A stretch of DNA of 64,000 nucleotides from Candidatus Phycosocius spiralis (GTDB lineage: Bacteria > Pseudomonadota > Alphaproteobacteria > Caulobacterales > Aquidulcibacteraceae). Positions 30,086 through 37,831 of this stretch are shown piece by piece. Position numbers and translations under genes: made by a program. Where the stretch lies: contig NZ_BPFZ01000005.1 of assembly GCF_030158815.1 (NCBI RefSeq), positions 62,001-126,000 of the forward strand. Direction: 5' to 3'. A model generated the notes under the pieces. That model was not told the DNA's origin and ran no database searches. It was given only the letters and a program-made list of their open reading frames with translations. Every line of letters begins with the position of its first letter. The first letter of the stretch is position 1.

Positions 30086-30142
30086 CGCTTTGAGCCTAGG
30101 CGCGCCGCACAGAAGGCTCTCGAAACCTGTTTACAAAAATAT

Positions 30143-30159
30143 CAAAATTTTATATTTTG
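30143..30159. promoter_or_regulatory. Inverted repeat, possible ParD operator
   Basis: CAAAAT (30143-30148) and ATTTTG (30154-30159) flank TTTAT in an A/T-rich patch 22 bases before the parD ATG. The place suits autoregulation by the antitoxin, but the gene is broken and the repeat is short. Confidence 0.35.
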
Positions 30160-30180
30160 AGCTTGGTACTGGAGTGCTAC

Positions 30181-30476
30181 ATGTCATTTAGCTATTCCCT
30201 TGGCCTCCACTTTAGCAATTTTTCCAAGAGCAATTAGCCAGTGATCGTTATGCCAGTGCCAGCGAGGTGGTGCGTGCAGGCCTTCGCTTGTTGGAAGAAT
30301 ATGAAGAAAGTCGGCAGGTGCAAGCTTTGATGCGTGCTGAAAAACTTGAATGGCTAAAAGCTGTAATTCAAAAAGGGGTTGATAGTCCCAAAGTGGATGG
30401 CGCTGAAGCCATGAAGGGCCTCAAAGGTCGCATCGCGAAACGCAATGCCGATCTGGCCGCGCATGAAACGGCTTAA
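30181..30476 (+). pseudogene. ParD-like antitoxin, frameshifted
   Basis: Type II antitoxin of the ParD/CopG kind. Frame one starts at the ATG at 30181 (GGAG upstream) and reads YSLGLHFSNF, then hits a stop at 30235. One frame back the protein continues as FQEQLASDRYASASEVVRAG, then LRLLEEYEESRQVQ, to the TAA at 30476. The two pieces align end to end with the usual LGEHFEAFIRQQVASGRYGS pattern if the run of five T at 30219-30223 had six. So one T is missing, by true mutation or by a sequencing/assembly error. From 30267 a GTG-started fragment of 69 residues remains open. Confidence 0.82.
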
Positions 30477-30755
30477 CTTTCAGCTTTTCGAAGTGGCGAT
30501 TGAAGAATTGATCGCCATTCAAGATCAACTTTGGAGCATTCGGCCGGGACGATACGTCCTATTCACCCAACAACTAGAAAGTGTTATTGAACGGTTTCGT
30601 GTTTTTCCTGAAAGTGGGGAGGCAAGGTCAGAGTTAAGGGCCGGCATTCGCGCTGTCCCCCTTTGGCGATATATCGTTTTTACCGACTGGCTGAGGTCGT
30701 CTTGATTAATGAACATGTTATCCACGGAGCGCGTGATATCGAGGCGCTGATTTAA
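30463..30755 (+). pseudogene. ParE-like toxin, frameshifted near the C-terminus
   Basis: RelE/ParE-family toxin; intact relatives block DNA gyrase or cleave mRNA. The ATG at 30463 overlaps the parD end by 14 bases. The first ~76 codons read as ParE (FPESGEARSELRAGIRAVPL, then WRYIVF), then shift to an early stop at 30705. One frame back the expected tail resumes as YRLAEVVLINEHVIHGARDI, then EALI and a TAA at 30755. The break is again in a run of five T (30677-30681) where six are needed. The C-terminal strand of ParE is functionally important, so the short product is probably inactive. Confidence 0.82.
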
Positions 30756-30863
30756 AGGGGCACTTGAGGCGCTTTACGACCGCTCTTTCCCCTATCCACA
30801 CGCACTCAGATGGGCTACACGCGCCGCCATATCTGCTGTTTTAAATCGTGAAGAGAGCCCTCC

Positions 30864-31664
30864 ATGAGCGTTGTCAGCCCGCTTCTGACCGTGATGATTG
30901 CCGCCGCCCGCAAGGCCGGTAAAGCCATTAGCCGTGATTTCGGCGAAGTCGAAAACCTACAACTCGCCAAGAAGGGCCCTTCCGATTTTGTAACCGCTGC
31001 AGACCTTAAAACCGAAAAAATCCTCTTTGAAGAATTACTTAAAACGCGCCCGGGATATGGCTTTTTGGGTGAAGAGCGCGGCATGGTTGAGGGCACCGAC
31101 AAGACCAATCGCTGGATCGTTGACCCGATTGATGGTACCACAAATTTCGTCCATGCGATCCCGCATTTGGCGATCTCGATCGCTCTCGAACGCGAAGGCC
31201 GCTTGGTCGCGGGCGTGGTCTATAACCCGATCACGGACGATCTATATTGGGCAGAAACCGGACGTGGGGCCTTTCATAATGACAAGCGGCTACGTGTGGC
31301 GGCGCGCAAGACTTTAAGCGATTGCGTATTGGCTACAGGCATTCCATTTCAAGGCAAACCCGGCCATGCTCGAATGTTTAAAGAACTACATCAATTCACT
31401 CAGCGTGTTGCTGGTATCCGCCGGTTGGGCTGCGCGTCCTTGGATCTTGCTTGGGTAGCTGCTGGCCGCTTTGATGGCTTTTGGGAGCATGATTTGAAAT
31501 TGTGGGATATTGCGGCGGGTGTCGTTTTGGTGCGTGAAGCAGGTGGTGTTTGTGCTGAGATTTATGGCGGCGATTTTATGGAAACAGGCTCCATCGTCGC
31601 GGCAAACGAAAAAATCCTTGCCTTGATGAATGAGCGTCTGTTGGCAGCCAACACTTCGTCCTGA
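30864..31664 (+). CDS. suhB: Inositol-1-monophosphatase family protein
   Basis: Mg-dependent phosphatase of the IMPase/SuhB family. The metal-binding motifs are all there: GEERGM, DPIDGTTNFVHAIPHLAIS, and WDIAAGVVLVREAGG. 266 residues. In bacteria members act on inositol-1-phosphate, or in the SuhB form assist rRNA transcription; the sequence alone does not decide, so the symbol is by family. SD-like GAGAG precedes the ATG. It lies directly upstream of the 6S RNA region. Confidence 0.92.
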   Translation: MSVVSPLLTVMIAAARKAGKAISRDFGEVENLQLAKKGPSDFVTAADLKTEKILFEELLKTRPGYGFLGEERGMVEGTDKTNRWIVDPIDGTTNFVHAIPHLAISIALEREGRLVAGVVYNPITDDLYWAETGRGAFHNDKRLRVAARKTLSDCVLATGIPFQGKPGHARMFKELHQFTQRVAGIRRLGCASLDLAWVAAGRFDGFWEHDLKLWDIAAGVVLVREAGGVCAEIYGGDFMETGSIVAANEKILALMNERLLAANTSS

Positions 31665-31721
31665 TCGGGATAGGAGTGCGCAGCATCTGCTGCACAGTAT
31701 CCACATATACCCGAGCGCATC

Positions 31722-31905
31722 CCTTGCAAGTTAGAGGTAACAGGCATACCTAGATTATGGTGGTTCTGTGGTTCGCGTGGGGAGACTACGTCCCGCCGAC
31801 CTAACTCACTCGTCGGGGGCTGGCGCTGGTTGGAGCCGTGGTTCCTGTCATCTGGCACCCACCTGGTTATCCAGGTCGCACGGGGACGAGTTACCTTCTC
31901 ACGGT
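31722..31905 (+). ncRNA. ssrS: 6S RNA
   Basis: RNA that mimics an open promoter and sequesters RNA polymerase. Support is structural and positional. A closing stem pairs GCAAG (31726-31730) with CTTGC (31897-31901), and AGAGGTAAC (31733-31741) with GTTACC-T-TCT (31880-31889), leaving a long rod of about 185 nt. Internal hairpins include CCGAC...GTCGG (31796-31815) and ACCTGG-TTAT-CCAGGT (31861-31876). No protein frame fits, and the 5-formyltetrahydrofolate cyclo-ligase gene lies just downstream, the classic 6S neighbour. Exact ends are estimates. Confidence 0.8.
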
Positions 31906-31992
31906 CCTTGCGGATCCACCAGCTTTTCGGCAGCGCGATTGGCGCAAGGTTAGACATTAAAGGTAGGTTGGCGAAGGCATGGTTGGGCGTTG

Positions 31993-32574
31993 ATGAAAGC
32001 GGATCTACGCACATCCATGCTGATCAAGCGTAAGTATGCGTCGGAACAATACACGGATGCAGGCGCACGGCTTTGCACCCATGTTCCAAGTGATCTTATT
32101 CTCAAGCCAAATCCAATCCTCGCAGGCTATTTCCCTTGCAAGTCCGAGATCGATCCGCGCCCTTTGATGCGACTTCTCAAAGCCAAGGGTGCAAACCTGT
32201 GCCTACCGCGCACTCCGTCCAAGGGTCACGTTGATCAAGCCCTGACCTTCCATCTGTGCGACCCAGATAACAAAGGCCAGCTCGAAAAAAGCGCGTGGGG
32301 TGTGATGGAGCCTTTGGCTACGCGCCCGCAAGTGCGGCCCGATTTTGTGCTGGTGCCTCTTGTGGCCTTTGACCGTGACGGCAATCGATTGGGGCAGGGC
32401 AAGGGCCATTATGACCGCACTTTGGCTGCCTTGCGTGCGAGCGGCCCGGTCATCGCAATTGGGATCGCCTTTAGCGTTCAAGAAGTGGAACGCATTCCTA
32501 CTGAACCCCATGATCAGCGGTTGGATTGGATTATCACCGAGATTGAGGCATACCGCGTTCCATCATGCGAATAG
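31993..32574 (+). CDS. 5-formyltetrahydrofolate cyclo-ligase
   Basis: Converts 5-formyl-THF to 5,10-methenyl-THF with ATP, returning a folate dead-end to one-carbon metabolism. Family landmarks: ILAGYFPCKSEIDPRPLM near residue 45, and the nucleotide/substrate loop LVPLVAFDRDGNRLGQGKGH, then YDRTLAAL. 193 residues, normal. ATG at 31993 chosen; a TTG three bases earlier is also in frame. It overlaps the next gene by 10 bases. In Proteobacteria it is commonly co-transcribed with 6S RNA. Confidence 0.94.
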   Translation: MKADLRTSMLIKRKYASEQYTDAGARLCTHVPSDLILKPNPILAGYFPCKSEIDPRPLMRLLKAKGANLCLPRTPSKGHVDQALTFHLCDPDNKGQLEKSAWGVMEPLATRPQVRPDFVLVPLVAFDRDGNRLGQGKGHYDRTLAALRASGPVIAIGIAFSVQEVERIPTEPHDQRLDWIITEIEAYRVPSCE

Positions 32575-33389
32575 CTTTTTTTGGAGATGTCGTTGGTCGT
32601 GCAGGCCGGATTGCTTTATGTGAGCGGCTGCCCGAACTTAAGCGTCAGTTGCGGCTCGATTTTGTGGGCGTCAATGGGGAGAATGCGGCAGGCGGCTTTG
32701 GCCTAACCGAAGTGATTGCGAACGAGCTTTTTGAGGCAGGCGCCGATTGTCTTACCCTTGGTAATCACGCTTGGGATCAGCGCGAAACCATTGCCTATAT
32801 TGACCGCGAGCCGCGTTTGCTGCGCGTCGCCAATTATCCACCCTTAACCCAAGCCCCCGGCAGGGGTGCCAATCTGTTTCAGCTGGGCGATCGAGCTGTG
32901 CTTGTGGTCTCTGTCATGGGACGGGTTTATATGGATGCACTCGATTGCCCGTTTAGCGCGGTAGAGCGTGAAATCAGCGCGAGCCCGCTTGGGCAAGTCG
33001 CAGACGCCATCATCGTTGAAGTCCATGGCGAGGCTACCAGCGAAAAGCAGGGTATGGGTCACTTTCTTGATGGTCGGGCCAGCCTTGTGTTTGGCACACA
33101 TACCCATGTCCCCAGTGCTGATACACGGATTTTAACCGGGGGCACCGCCTTTCAAACCGAGCTTGGCATGTGTGGCGATTATGACAGTGTGATCGGCATG
33201 AATAAGCACATTGCTGTGCGCAAGCTCTCTTCGCGCATGCCTTATCAGCGTCATGAGCCTGCGGAAGGCCCGGGACTTGCTTCGGGTATCTTTGTGCAAA
33301 CCGATGAGAAGACCGGCCTTGCCATCCGAGCCGAACCGATACGCATTGGCTTTGGTTTAAAACAAGCAATGCCGCTGATTGAGCCTTGA
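32565..33389 (+). CDS. YmdB-family metallophosphoesterase
   Basis: Dinuclear-metal phosphoesterase of the TIGR00282/YmdB family; Gram-positive members hydrolyse 2',3'-cyclic nucleotides. All metal motifs are visible in order: FFGDVVGRAGR (residue 5 on), VGVNGENAAGG, LGNHAWDQRET, VEVHGEATSEKQGMG and VFGTHTHVPSAD. 274 residues. It starts inside the end of the 5-FCL gene, so the two are coupled. Confidence 0.93.
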   Translation: MRIAFFGDVVGRAGRIALCERLPELKRQLRLDFVGVNGENAAGGFGLTEVIANELFEAGADCLTLGNHAWDQRETIAYIDREPRLLRVANYPPLTQAPGRGANLFQLGDRAVLVVSVMGRVYMDALDCPFSAVEREISASPLGQVADAIIVEVHGEATSEKQGMGHFLDGRASLVFGTHTHVPSADTRILTGGTAFQTELGMCGDYDSVIGMNKHIAVRKLSSRMPYQRHEPAEGPGLASGIFVQTDEKTGLAIRAEPIRIGFGLKQAMPLIEP

Positions 33390-33482
33390 TCAAGCGCAGC
33401 GCCTAGCAGTGGTACTTTTGAGCTCAGCCTGTTAAATCTGATGTCTTGCTTCTTTTTTGACTTCCAAGAGAACCAGACGACC

Positions 33483-34214
33483 ATGGCCGGCCATTCAAAG
33501 TTTAAAAACACCATGCACCGCAAGGGACGCCAAGATGCTGTGCGTGCTAAGGCGTTCACCAAGATCGCGCGTGAAATCACCACAGCCGCAAAAATGGGTG
33601 TACCCGATCCTGCCATGAACCCACGCCTGCGATTGGCCGTCACCAATGCGCGCGCCGTTTCCATGCCCAAAGACCGCATTGAGCGCGCGATCAGTCAAGC
33701 TTCCGCTGTGGGCGGCGAAGATTATAAAATGGTGCGGTATGAGGGCTATGCCCCTGGCGGCATCGGCCTGATCATCGAAACCTTGACCGACAATCTTAAT
33801 CGCACGGGCGGCAATATTCGCAGCTTCTTGAGTAAAGCGGGCGGCAACCTAGGCACCACCAATTCGGTCATTTCAGGCTTTGATCGGGTGGGCGAGATTT
33901 TGTACCCCGCTTCGGCCGCCAACGAGGATGCGATGATGGAAGCAGCCTTAGAAGCGGGTGCGGACGATGTGGAAACCAGTGATGACGGCTATGTCATCAC
34001 CTGCACGTTTGAGACCTTAAGTGACGTGTCTTCGGCTCTGGCCGAGCGCTTTGGCGATGCCGAAGCCGCTAATGTCATTTGGCGCCCCCATGCGCGGATC
34101 GAAGTAACGGGCGATGCCGCCTTGAGCCTGCGCAAGCTCATCGACATCTTGGAAGATGATGATGATGTACAAAACGTCTTTGGCAATTACGAGATGACAG
34201 AAGTAGATGATTAA
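33483..34214 (+). CDS. yebC: YebC/PmpR-family regulator
   Basis: YebC-family protein; members have been described as transcription regulators and as translation factors that relieve ribosome stalling. Starts [20 protein letters not shown], the family N-terminus, so the ATG at 33483 is used although the frame is open 42 bases further up. [20 protein letters not shown] and the acidic C-terminal part ([16 protein letters not shown]) follow. 243 residues, complete. Confidence 0.96.
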   Translation: MAGHSKFKNTMHRKGRQDAVRAKAFTKIAREITTAAKMGVPDPAMNPRLRLAVTNARAVSMPKDRIERAISQASAVGGEDYKMVRYEGYAPGGIGLIIETLTDNLNRTGGNIRSFLSKAGGNLGTTNSVISGFDRVGEILYPASAANEDAMMEAALEAGADDVETSDDGYVITCTFETLSDVSSALAERFGDAEAANVIWRPHARIEVTGDAALSLRKLIDILEDDDDVQNVFGNYEMTEVDD

Positions 34215-34230
34215 GGCTGACCTGCCTTTT

Positions 34231-34247
34231 CACCCCTTGTAGGGGTG
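34231..34247 (+). other. Hairpin between yebC and the next start codon
   Basis: CACCCC-TTGTA-GGGGTG forms a perfect 6-bp stem ending 6 bases before the ATG at 34254. No T run follows, so it is a poor terminator. It would hide the only SD-like bases of that start. Confidence 0.45.
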
Positions 34248-34253
34248 GGTTGA

Positions 34254-35399
34254 ATGCGTCACTTTGAAGCGATGACAGACCTTCTCTCAATTGCCAGAGC
34301 GCTCGCTCCCTCCATCGCCGCCCACGCGGATGAGATTGATGCAGCCCGGCGCTTGCCCGCAGATTTGGCTTACACATTGGCGCAAGCAGGCTTTTTTCGC
34401 ATGTCACTGCCCAGCGAGTATGGCGGCTTAGAGCTGCCACCGGCGCAGACCATGGCGGTGATTGAGGAATTAGCGCAGGCCCAGGCTTCCGTTGGTTGGT
34501 GTGTGATGATTGGGGCGACCACGGCTGTGAACGCCGCCTATCTGCCCGATGTCTATGCCCGCCAAATCTGGGCCGATCCCAGCGTTATCACTGGTGGCGT
34601 GTTTGCACCCAAGGGGAAAGCGACCCTAGAGGGTGATCACTATAAGGTGTCAGGCATTTGGAATTGGGGCTCTGGCAGTGCCAATTGCGCTTGGCTGGTT
34701 GGTGGCGCGGTCATCATGGGGGAAGGCGGCCCGCAAGTGCGCATGCTGTGGTTTGAGCGCGAGCAAGTTCAATTGCTTGACACTTGGCACGCTGTGGGCA
34801 TGAAGGGCACGGGCAGCGGCGACTTTGAAGTGGTGGACGCTTTGGTTCCAATAGACCGCTGTGTGGCTTTGATCGGCACCAAGCCACGTATCGCCCGCCC
34901 GCTTTACGCCTTTCCCGTCTTCGGCCTGCTTGCTTTATGTGTAGCGGCAGTGGCGCTTGGCAATGCGCGTGGCGCGATTGCGGATTTACTGGCGTTAGCC
35001 GACCACAAAATTCCAACGGGCTCACGGCGGCTCTTAGCAGAGCGGGCAAGCACGCAAATGGAACTGGCCAAAGCCGAAGGGCAGCTGCGTGCCGCGCGCG
35101 CCTATCTCTATGAAGCCACGCAAATGGCATTTGAGGTTGCTACACAAACAGGCAGCCTTAGCCTAGAAGACCGCGCCAACCTGCGCATCGCGGCAACCCA
35201 TGCAACGCGCACCAGCGCGGACGTTGTGCGCACCCTCTATGATCTAGGTGGCGGCACCTCCGTTTACGAGACCTGCCCCCTACAGCGCCGTTTCCGCGAC
35301 GCCCATGTGGCAACCCAGCACCTGATGGTTGCCCCCGGAACCTATGAACTGGCCGGCCGCGCGCTTTTGGGGGTGGAGGCAGATTTTTCCCAAATGTAG
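34254..35399 (+). CDS. Acyl-CoA dehydrogenase-like flavoprotein (group D monooxygenase type)
   Basis: A 381-residue protein with the acyl-CoA dehydrogenase fold. The N-terminal helical domain (SLPSEYGGLELPPAQTMAVI), the beta domain (GIWNWGSGSANCAWLVGGAV) and a C-terminal type-2 domain ending RRFRDAHVATQHLMVAPGTY. The catalytic Glu motif of true dehydrogenases (YEGT / YGGANE) is absent. The RFRD...H ending instead resembles flavin-dependent hydroxylases such as HsaA and DszC, so it may be an oxygenase that needs a separate flavin reductase; none is adjacent. An alternative ATG lies at 34272. Confidence 0.8.
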   Translation: MRHFEAMTDLLSIARALAPSIAAHADEIDAARRLPADLAYTLAQAGFFRMSLPSEYGGLELPPAQTMAVIEELAQAQASVGWCVMIGATTAVNAAYLPDVYARQIWADPSVITGGVFAPKGKATLEGDHYKVSGIWNWGSGSANCAWLVGGAVIMGEGGPQVRMLWFEREQVQLLDTWHAVGMKGTGSGDFEVVDALVPIDRCVALIGTKPRIARPLYAFPVFGLLALCVAAVALGNARGAIADLLALADHKIPTGSRRLLAERASTQMELAKAEGQLRAARAYLYEATQMAFEVATQTGSLSLEDRANLRIAATHATRTSADVVRTLYDLGGGTSVYETCPLQRRFRDAHVATQHLMVAPGTYELAGRALLGVEADFSQM

Positions 35400-35464
35400 G
35401 TGCGTGCTTGGGGGACGGGACTGATCGCCTCAATTCCTGATCGCGCTTGCCCAAAAGGCGCAAT

Positions 35465-35484
35465 GTTGCTACATATGTGGTAAC
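35465..35484. promoter_or_regulatory. Palindromic operator of the AbrB/Doc module
   Basis: GTTGCTACATATGTGGTAAC is a 20-bp near-perfect palindrome (8 of 10 pairs match) centred on ACATATGT, ending 24 bases before the antitoxin ATG. Autorepression by the antitoxin is inferred from place and symmetry. Confidence 0.6.
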
Positions 35485-35508
35485 AAAACGGGCAGTGAGA
35501 AACACCAC

Positions 35509-35736
35509 ATGGTAGAGCTCAAAGTAAGAAAAATCGGCAATTCGTTGGGTGTGGTACTGCCCAAAGAGGTTTTGGCGCGCTTAAACAAAGCCGATGGTGC
35601 CGCGCTTTATCTAACCGAAGCACCCAATGGCGGCTATCATTTGGTGCCCCACGATCCCTTGTTCAAAGCCAAGCTTGATGCCGCCGAGGATGTGATGCAG
35701 CGCTATCACAACACGCTGCATGTTTTAGCTAAATAG
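35509..35736 (+). CDS. AbrB/MazE-type antitoxin
   Basis: A 75-residue SpoVT/AbrB-fold DNA-binding antitoxin. The swapped-hairpin motif VRKIGNSLGVVLPKEVLARL is at residues 6-25. The C-terminal half (HDPLFKAKLDAAEDVMQRYH) is the variable toxin-binding part. It ends 2 bases before the Doc toxin start, the usual antitoxin-first order. It probably neutralises Doc and represses its own promoter at the palindrome upstream. Confidence 0.9.
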   Translation: MVELKVRKIGNSLGVVLPKEVLARLNKADGAALYLTEAPNGGYHLVPHDPLFKAKLDAAEDVMQRYHNTLHVLAK

Positions 35737-35738
35737 GG

Positions 35739-36122
35739 ATGCCCATTTGGCTTGAAGAGGCTGAAGTCTGCATCATCCATGACCGCTTGCTATCGTTGCA
35801 CGGCGGTGCGCCCGGGGTTCGTGATCTTGGTTTATTGCAATCGGCATTGGCCCGTCCCAAACAGCATGCGCACTATAATCAAAGCATCGATATTATTGAG
35901 TTAGCAGCCCTTTATACGCACGCCATTGTCCGCAATCACCCCTTTATGGATGGCAATAAGCGCACAGGCTTTGTGCTGGGCATCATCATTTTAGAACTCA
36001 ACGGCTTTTGCTTTTCCGCCACGCAAGAAGCAGCTGCCCAAGCCGTTTTAGCTCTCGCAGCAAGCGAGTTGGATGAAATCGGCTATGCGCAATTCCTAAA
36101 GGCGGCCTCGCTCATCAAGTAG
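35739..36122 (+). CDS. doc: Doc-family (death-on-curing) toxin
   Basis: Fic-fold toxin; the P1 Doc protein phosphorylates and inactivates elongation factor Tu. The motif HPFMDGNKRTGF (H67 to R75) has the Doc form with Lys in place of the Gly of AMPylating Fic proteins. An N-terminal HDRLLSLHGGAPGVRDLGLL and the IELAALYTHAIVRN helix before the motif are also typical. 127 residues and intact, so the module is probably active. Paired with the AbrB-type antitoxin rather than Phd. Confidence 0.92.
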   Translation: MPIWLEEAEVCIIHDRLLSLHGGAPGVRDLGLLQSALARPKQHAHYNQSIDIIELAALYTHAIVRNHPFMDGNKRTGFVLGIIILELNGFCFSATQEAAAQAVLALAASELDEIGYAQFLKAASLIK

Positions 36123-36206
36123 GGCGCGATTGGACACTTCAAACACAGACAAGTGCACCCCTTGGTTGACCATGCCGCCCGCTTGCCCCACAAGCCGTGA
36201 CGGAAC

Positions 36207-36291
36207 GCGGTCGTGGCGGAACTGGCAGACGCACTGGATTTAGGTTCCAGCGCCGCAAGGCGTGGGGGTTCGACTCCCCCCGACCGCACCA
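36207..36291 (+). tRNA. tRNA-Leu (TAG)
   Basis: Class II tRNA with a long variable arm. Acceptor GCGGTCG pairs with CGACCGC (36281-36287), followed by A and an encoded CCA. Anticodon stem CTGGA/TCCAG encloses TTTAGGT, anticodon TAG at 36241-36243. T arm GGGGG-TTCGACT-CCCCC. Confidence 0.97.
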
Positions 36292-36389
36292 TTCCTTGCG
36301 CAAAGCGCCCCTATGTACATGCCATTCATTGAATGCAACGAGGTCACGTAAACCATGGGAACTAAGCGTGGTGCCAAGCCAATTGGTTC

Positions 36390-37034
36390 TTAGGGTAATG
36401 GAGTAACTGGCGGCGGCTGACAAACTCCTGGACCTATGGCCAGCGAATAAGGTTTGTCGAAACAATTTCGAAGTCCCATTAATGCACGCGCATTAATTAG
36501 ATTCCTTTGACCGGCCTTCCTGCGTAGGGTCTTAATCGAATGATCAAGCAGTAGTGGTTCTTTATTTAGGAATGCCCAAGAACCTAGAGCATAGGTATTC
36601 CAGTCGAAATTGTCCGGTTCTGAAGTTGCTTCTGATGGCCTTAGTGTGGCCAGGAATAGCGCAGACGCAACCTCATAGCGTCCGAGGTGCGACTTATGTT
36701 GGCCTAAATGCCAAATCAAGACATCCACTTCACGTCTGGAAAGACCAGAATGTTCAACAATATAACGTTCTGTGACATGGGCTGCTTCGGCATGGCAGCC
36801 TTTCATGGCAAGGTCCCTTGCTGAAGCAGGGTGGCCTCCTGTTTGGTCAAATGCACGAAAGTCTAATAAAAGTGCTTCTGCTTGTTGGATTTGTGAGGTG
36901 TAACAAGCATCGACTTTGCCCGCGGGAGCATTCTGAATAGGTCGCGCTAAATTAGTATATTGGCACGAAGACAACAGGACAATGGATGATAAAAAAAGGA
37001 CCGAGGTCAGCAATGGTCCGCCAAAAAACTTCAT
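36390..37034 (-). CDS. Orphan lipoprotein of unknown function
   Basis: A 214-residue protein with a lipoprotein signal: hydrophobic LTSVLFLSSIVLL and a lipobox LSSC with Cys24 as the lipidation site, so it should sit in the envelope. The rest is mostly helical, with a TPR-like flavour around WNTYALGSWAFLNKEPLLLD, and no family I recognise. It lies between two tRNA genes and beside a toxin-antitoxin pair, with a long non-coding stretch upstream, which suggests an acquired gene. Confidence 0.6.
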   Translation of the reverse strand: MKFFGGPLLTSVLFLSSIVLLSSCQYTNLARPIQNAPAGKVDACYTSQIQQAEALLLDFRAFDQTGGHPASARDLAMKGCHAEAAHVTERYIVEHSGLSRREVDVLIWHLGQHKSHLGRYEVASALFLATLRPSEATSEPDNFDWNTYALGSWAFLNKEPLLLDHSIKTLRRKAGQRNLINARALMGLRNCFDKPYSLAIGPGVCQPPPVTPLP

Positions 37035-37589
37035 TGTTCCCTTCGCCCCTTTTTTATAACCATGCTACTTAAAGCCATAAAATCACTCGACACATGTTTT
37101 GCACCTAAAAATGGCCGCGCTTGCCTAAACAATGTCTGGAAGCCTTTTGTTCAAATTGACTAACTTAGCATTTTGCTCTGGCTATTCTTTCTGAAACTCT
37201 GTTCGCCTTTGCTTTGGAACTGGCCAATTAGCTTAGGTTTAATAGCTAAACTGATCTCATCGTAACCAAGCCTAAGTCAGCCCATTGATGCGCGGCTGCC
37301 CCCGGTCTGATTAGTCTTGGCGGGCTAAATTTATCGCAGCAAGTTGCCGCTCATGATGCCTCGGCTTCAAGCGTTGTATCCAGTCCAGTTGGAAGTATGG
37401 AGAGCCGACCCCAGAATTGGCGGGATTTTCCATAAATGGGGATGAGACTTTCATATCAGAGCGGATCAACAATTAATCCGCAAGTCGCAACAACTTGGCC
37501 TTAATTGTCTGTTTTCAACTTAGCATACACGGACCAAAACCAAAATTGCTTCGTGTTTAGGGAAAAAATCAGCAAAGTCTTTGATAAAA
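37035..37589. other. 555-bp gap without a gene
   Basis: No frame with a ribosome-binding site was found; the best ATG frame, 37062-37163, is 33 residues. The stretch is more A/T-rich than its surroundings and contains no tRNA, terminator or repeat I could recognise. Part of it must be the lipoprotein promoter; the rest may be decayed acquired DNA. Confidence 0.5.
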
Positions 37590-37664
<75 letters not shown>

Positions 37665-37831
37665 GCTAATGCAGCGTCCGAGCCAAGTGGCCCGTCAACA
37701 AGGCGGGTCATAGCGGAGGGGTGGCGAAGTCGCAAGGGGGCAGCCACAGACCACTTACAGGGGACAAGCTTGTTGTGCACATGGTTTCAAGGTCATAGTG
37801 AATGGGTCTATTCTAATCTTAAGGATGTGGG

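Noticed and set aside
30718..30727. DnaA-box-like TTATCCACG, also a similar one near 57749
   Set aside because: Single imperfect copies inside genes; no cluster that would mark an origin.
30181..30755. Programmed -1 frameshifting as the explanation for parD and parE
   Set aside because: T5 runs are short for slippage, no standard slippery heptamer or downstream structure is seen, and decay or sequencing error is simpler.
37062..37163. 33-residue frame in the gene desert
   Set aside because: No ribosome-binding site and no recognisable features.
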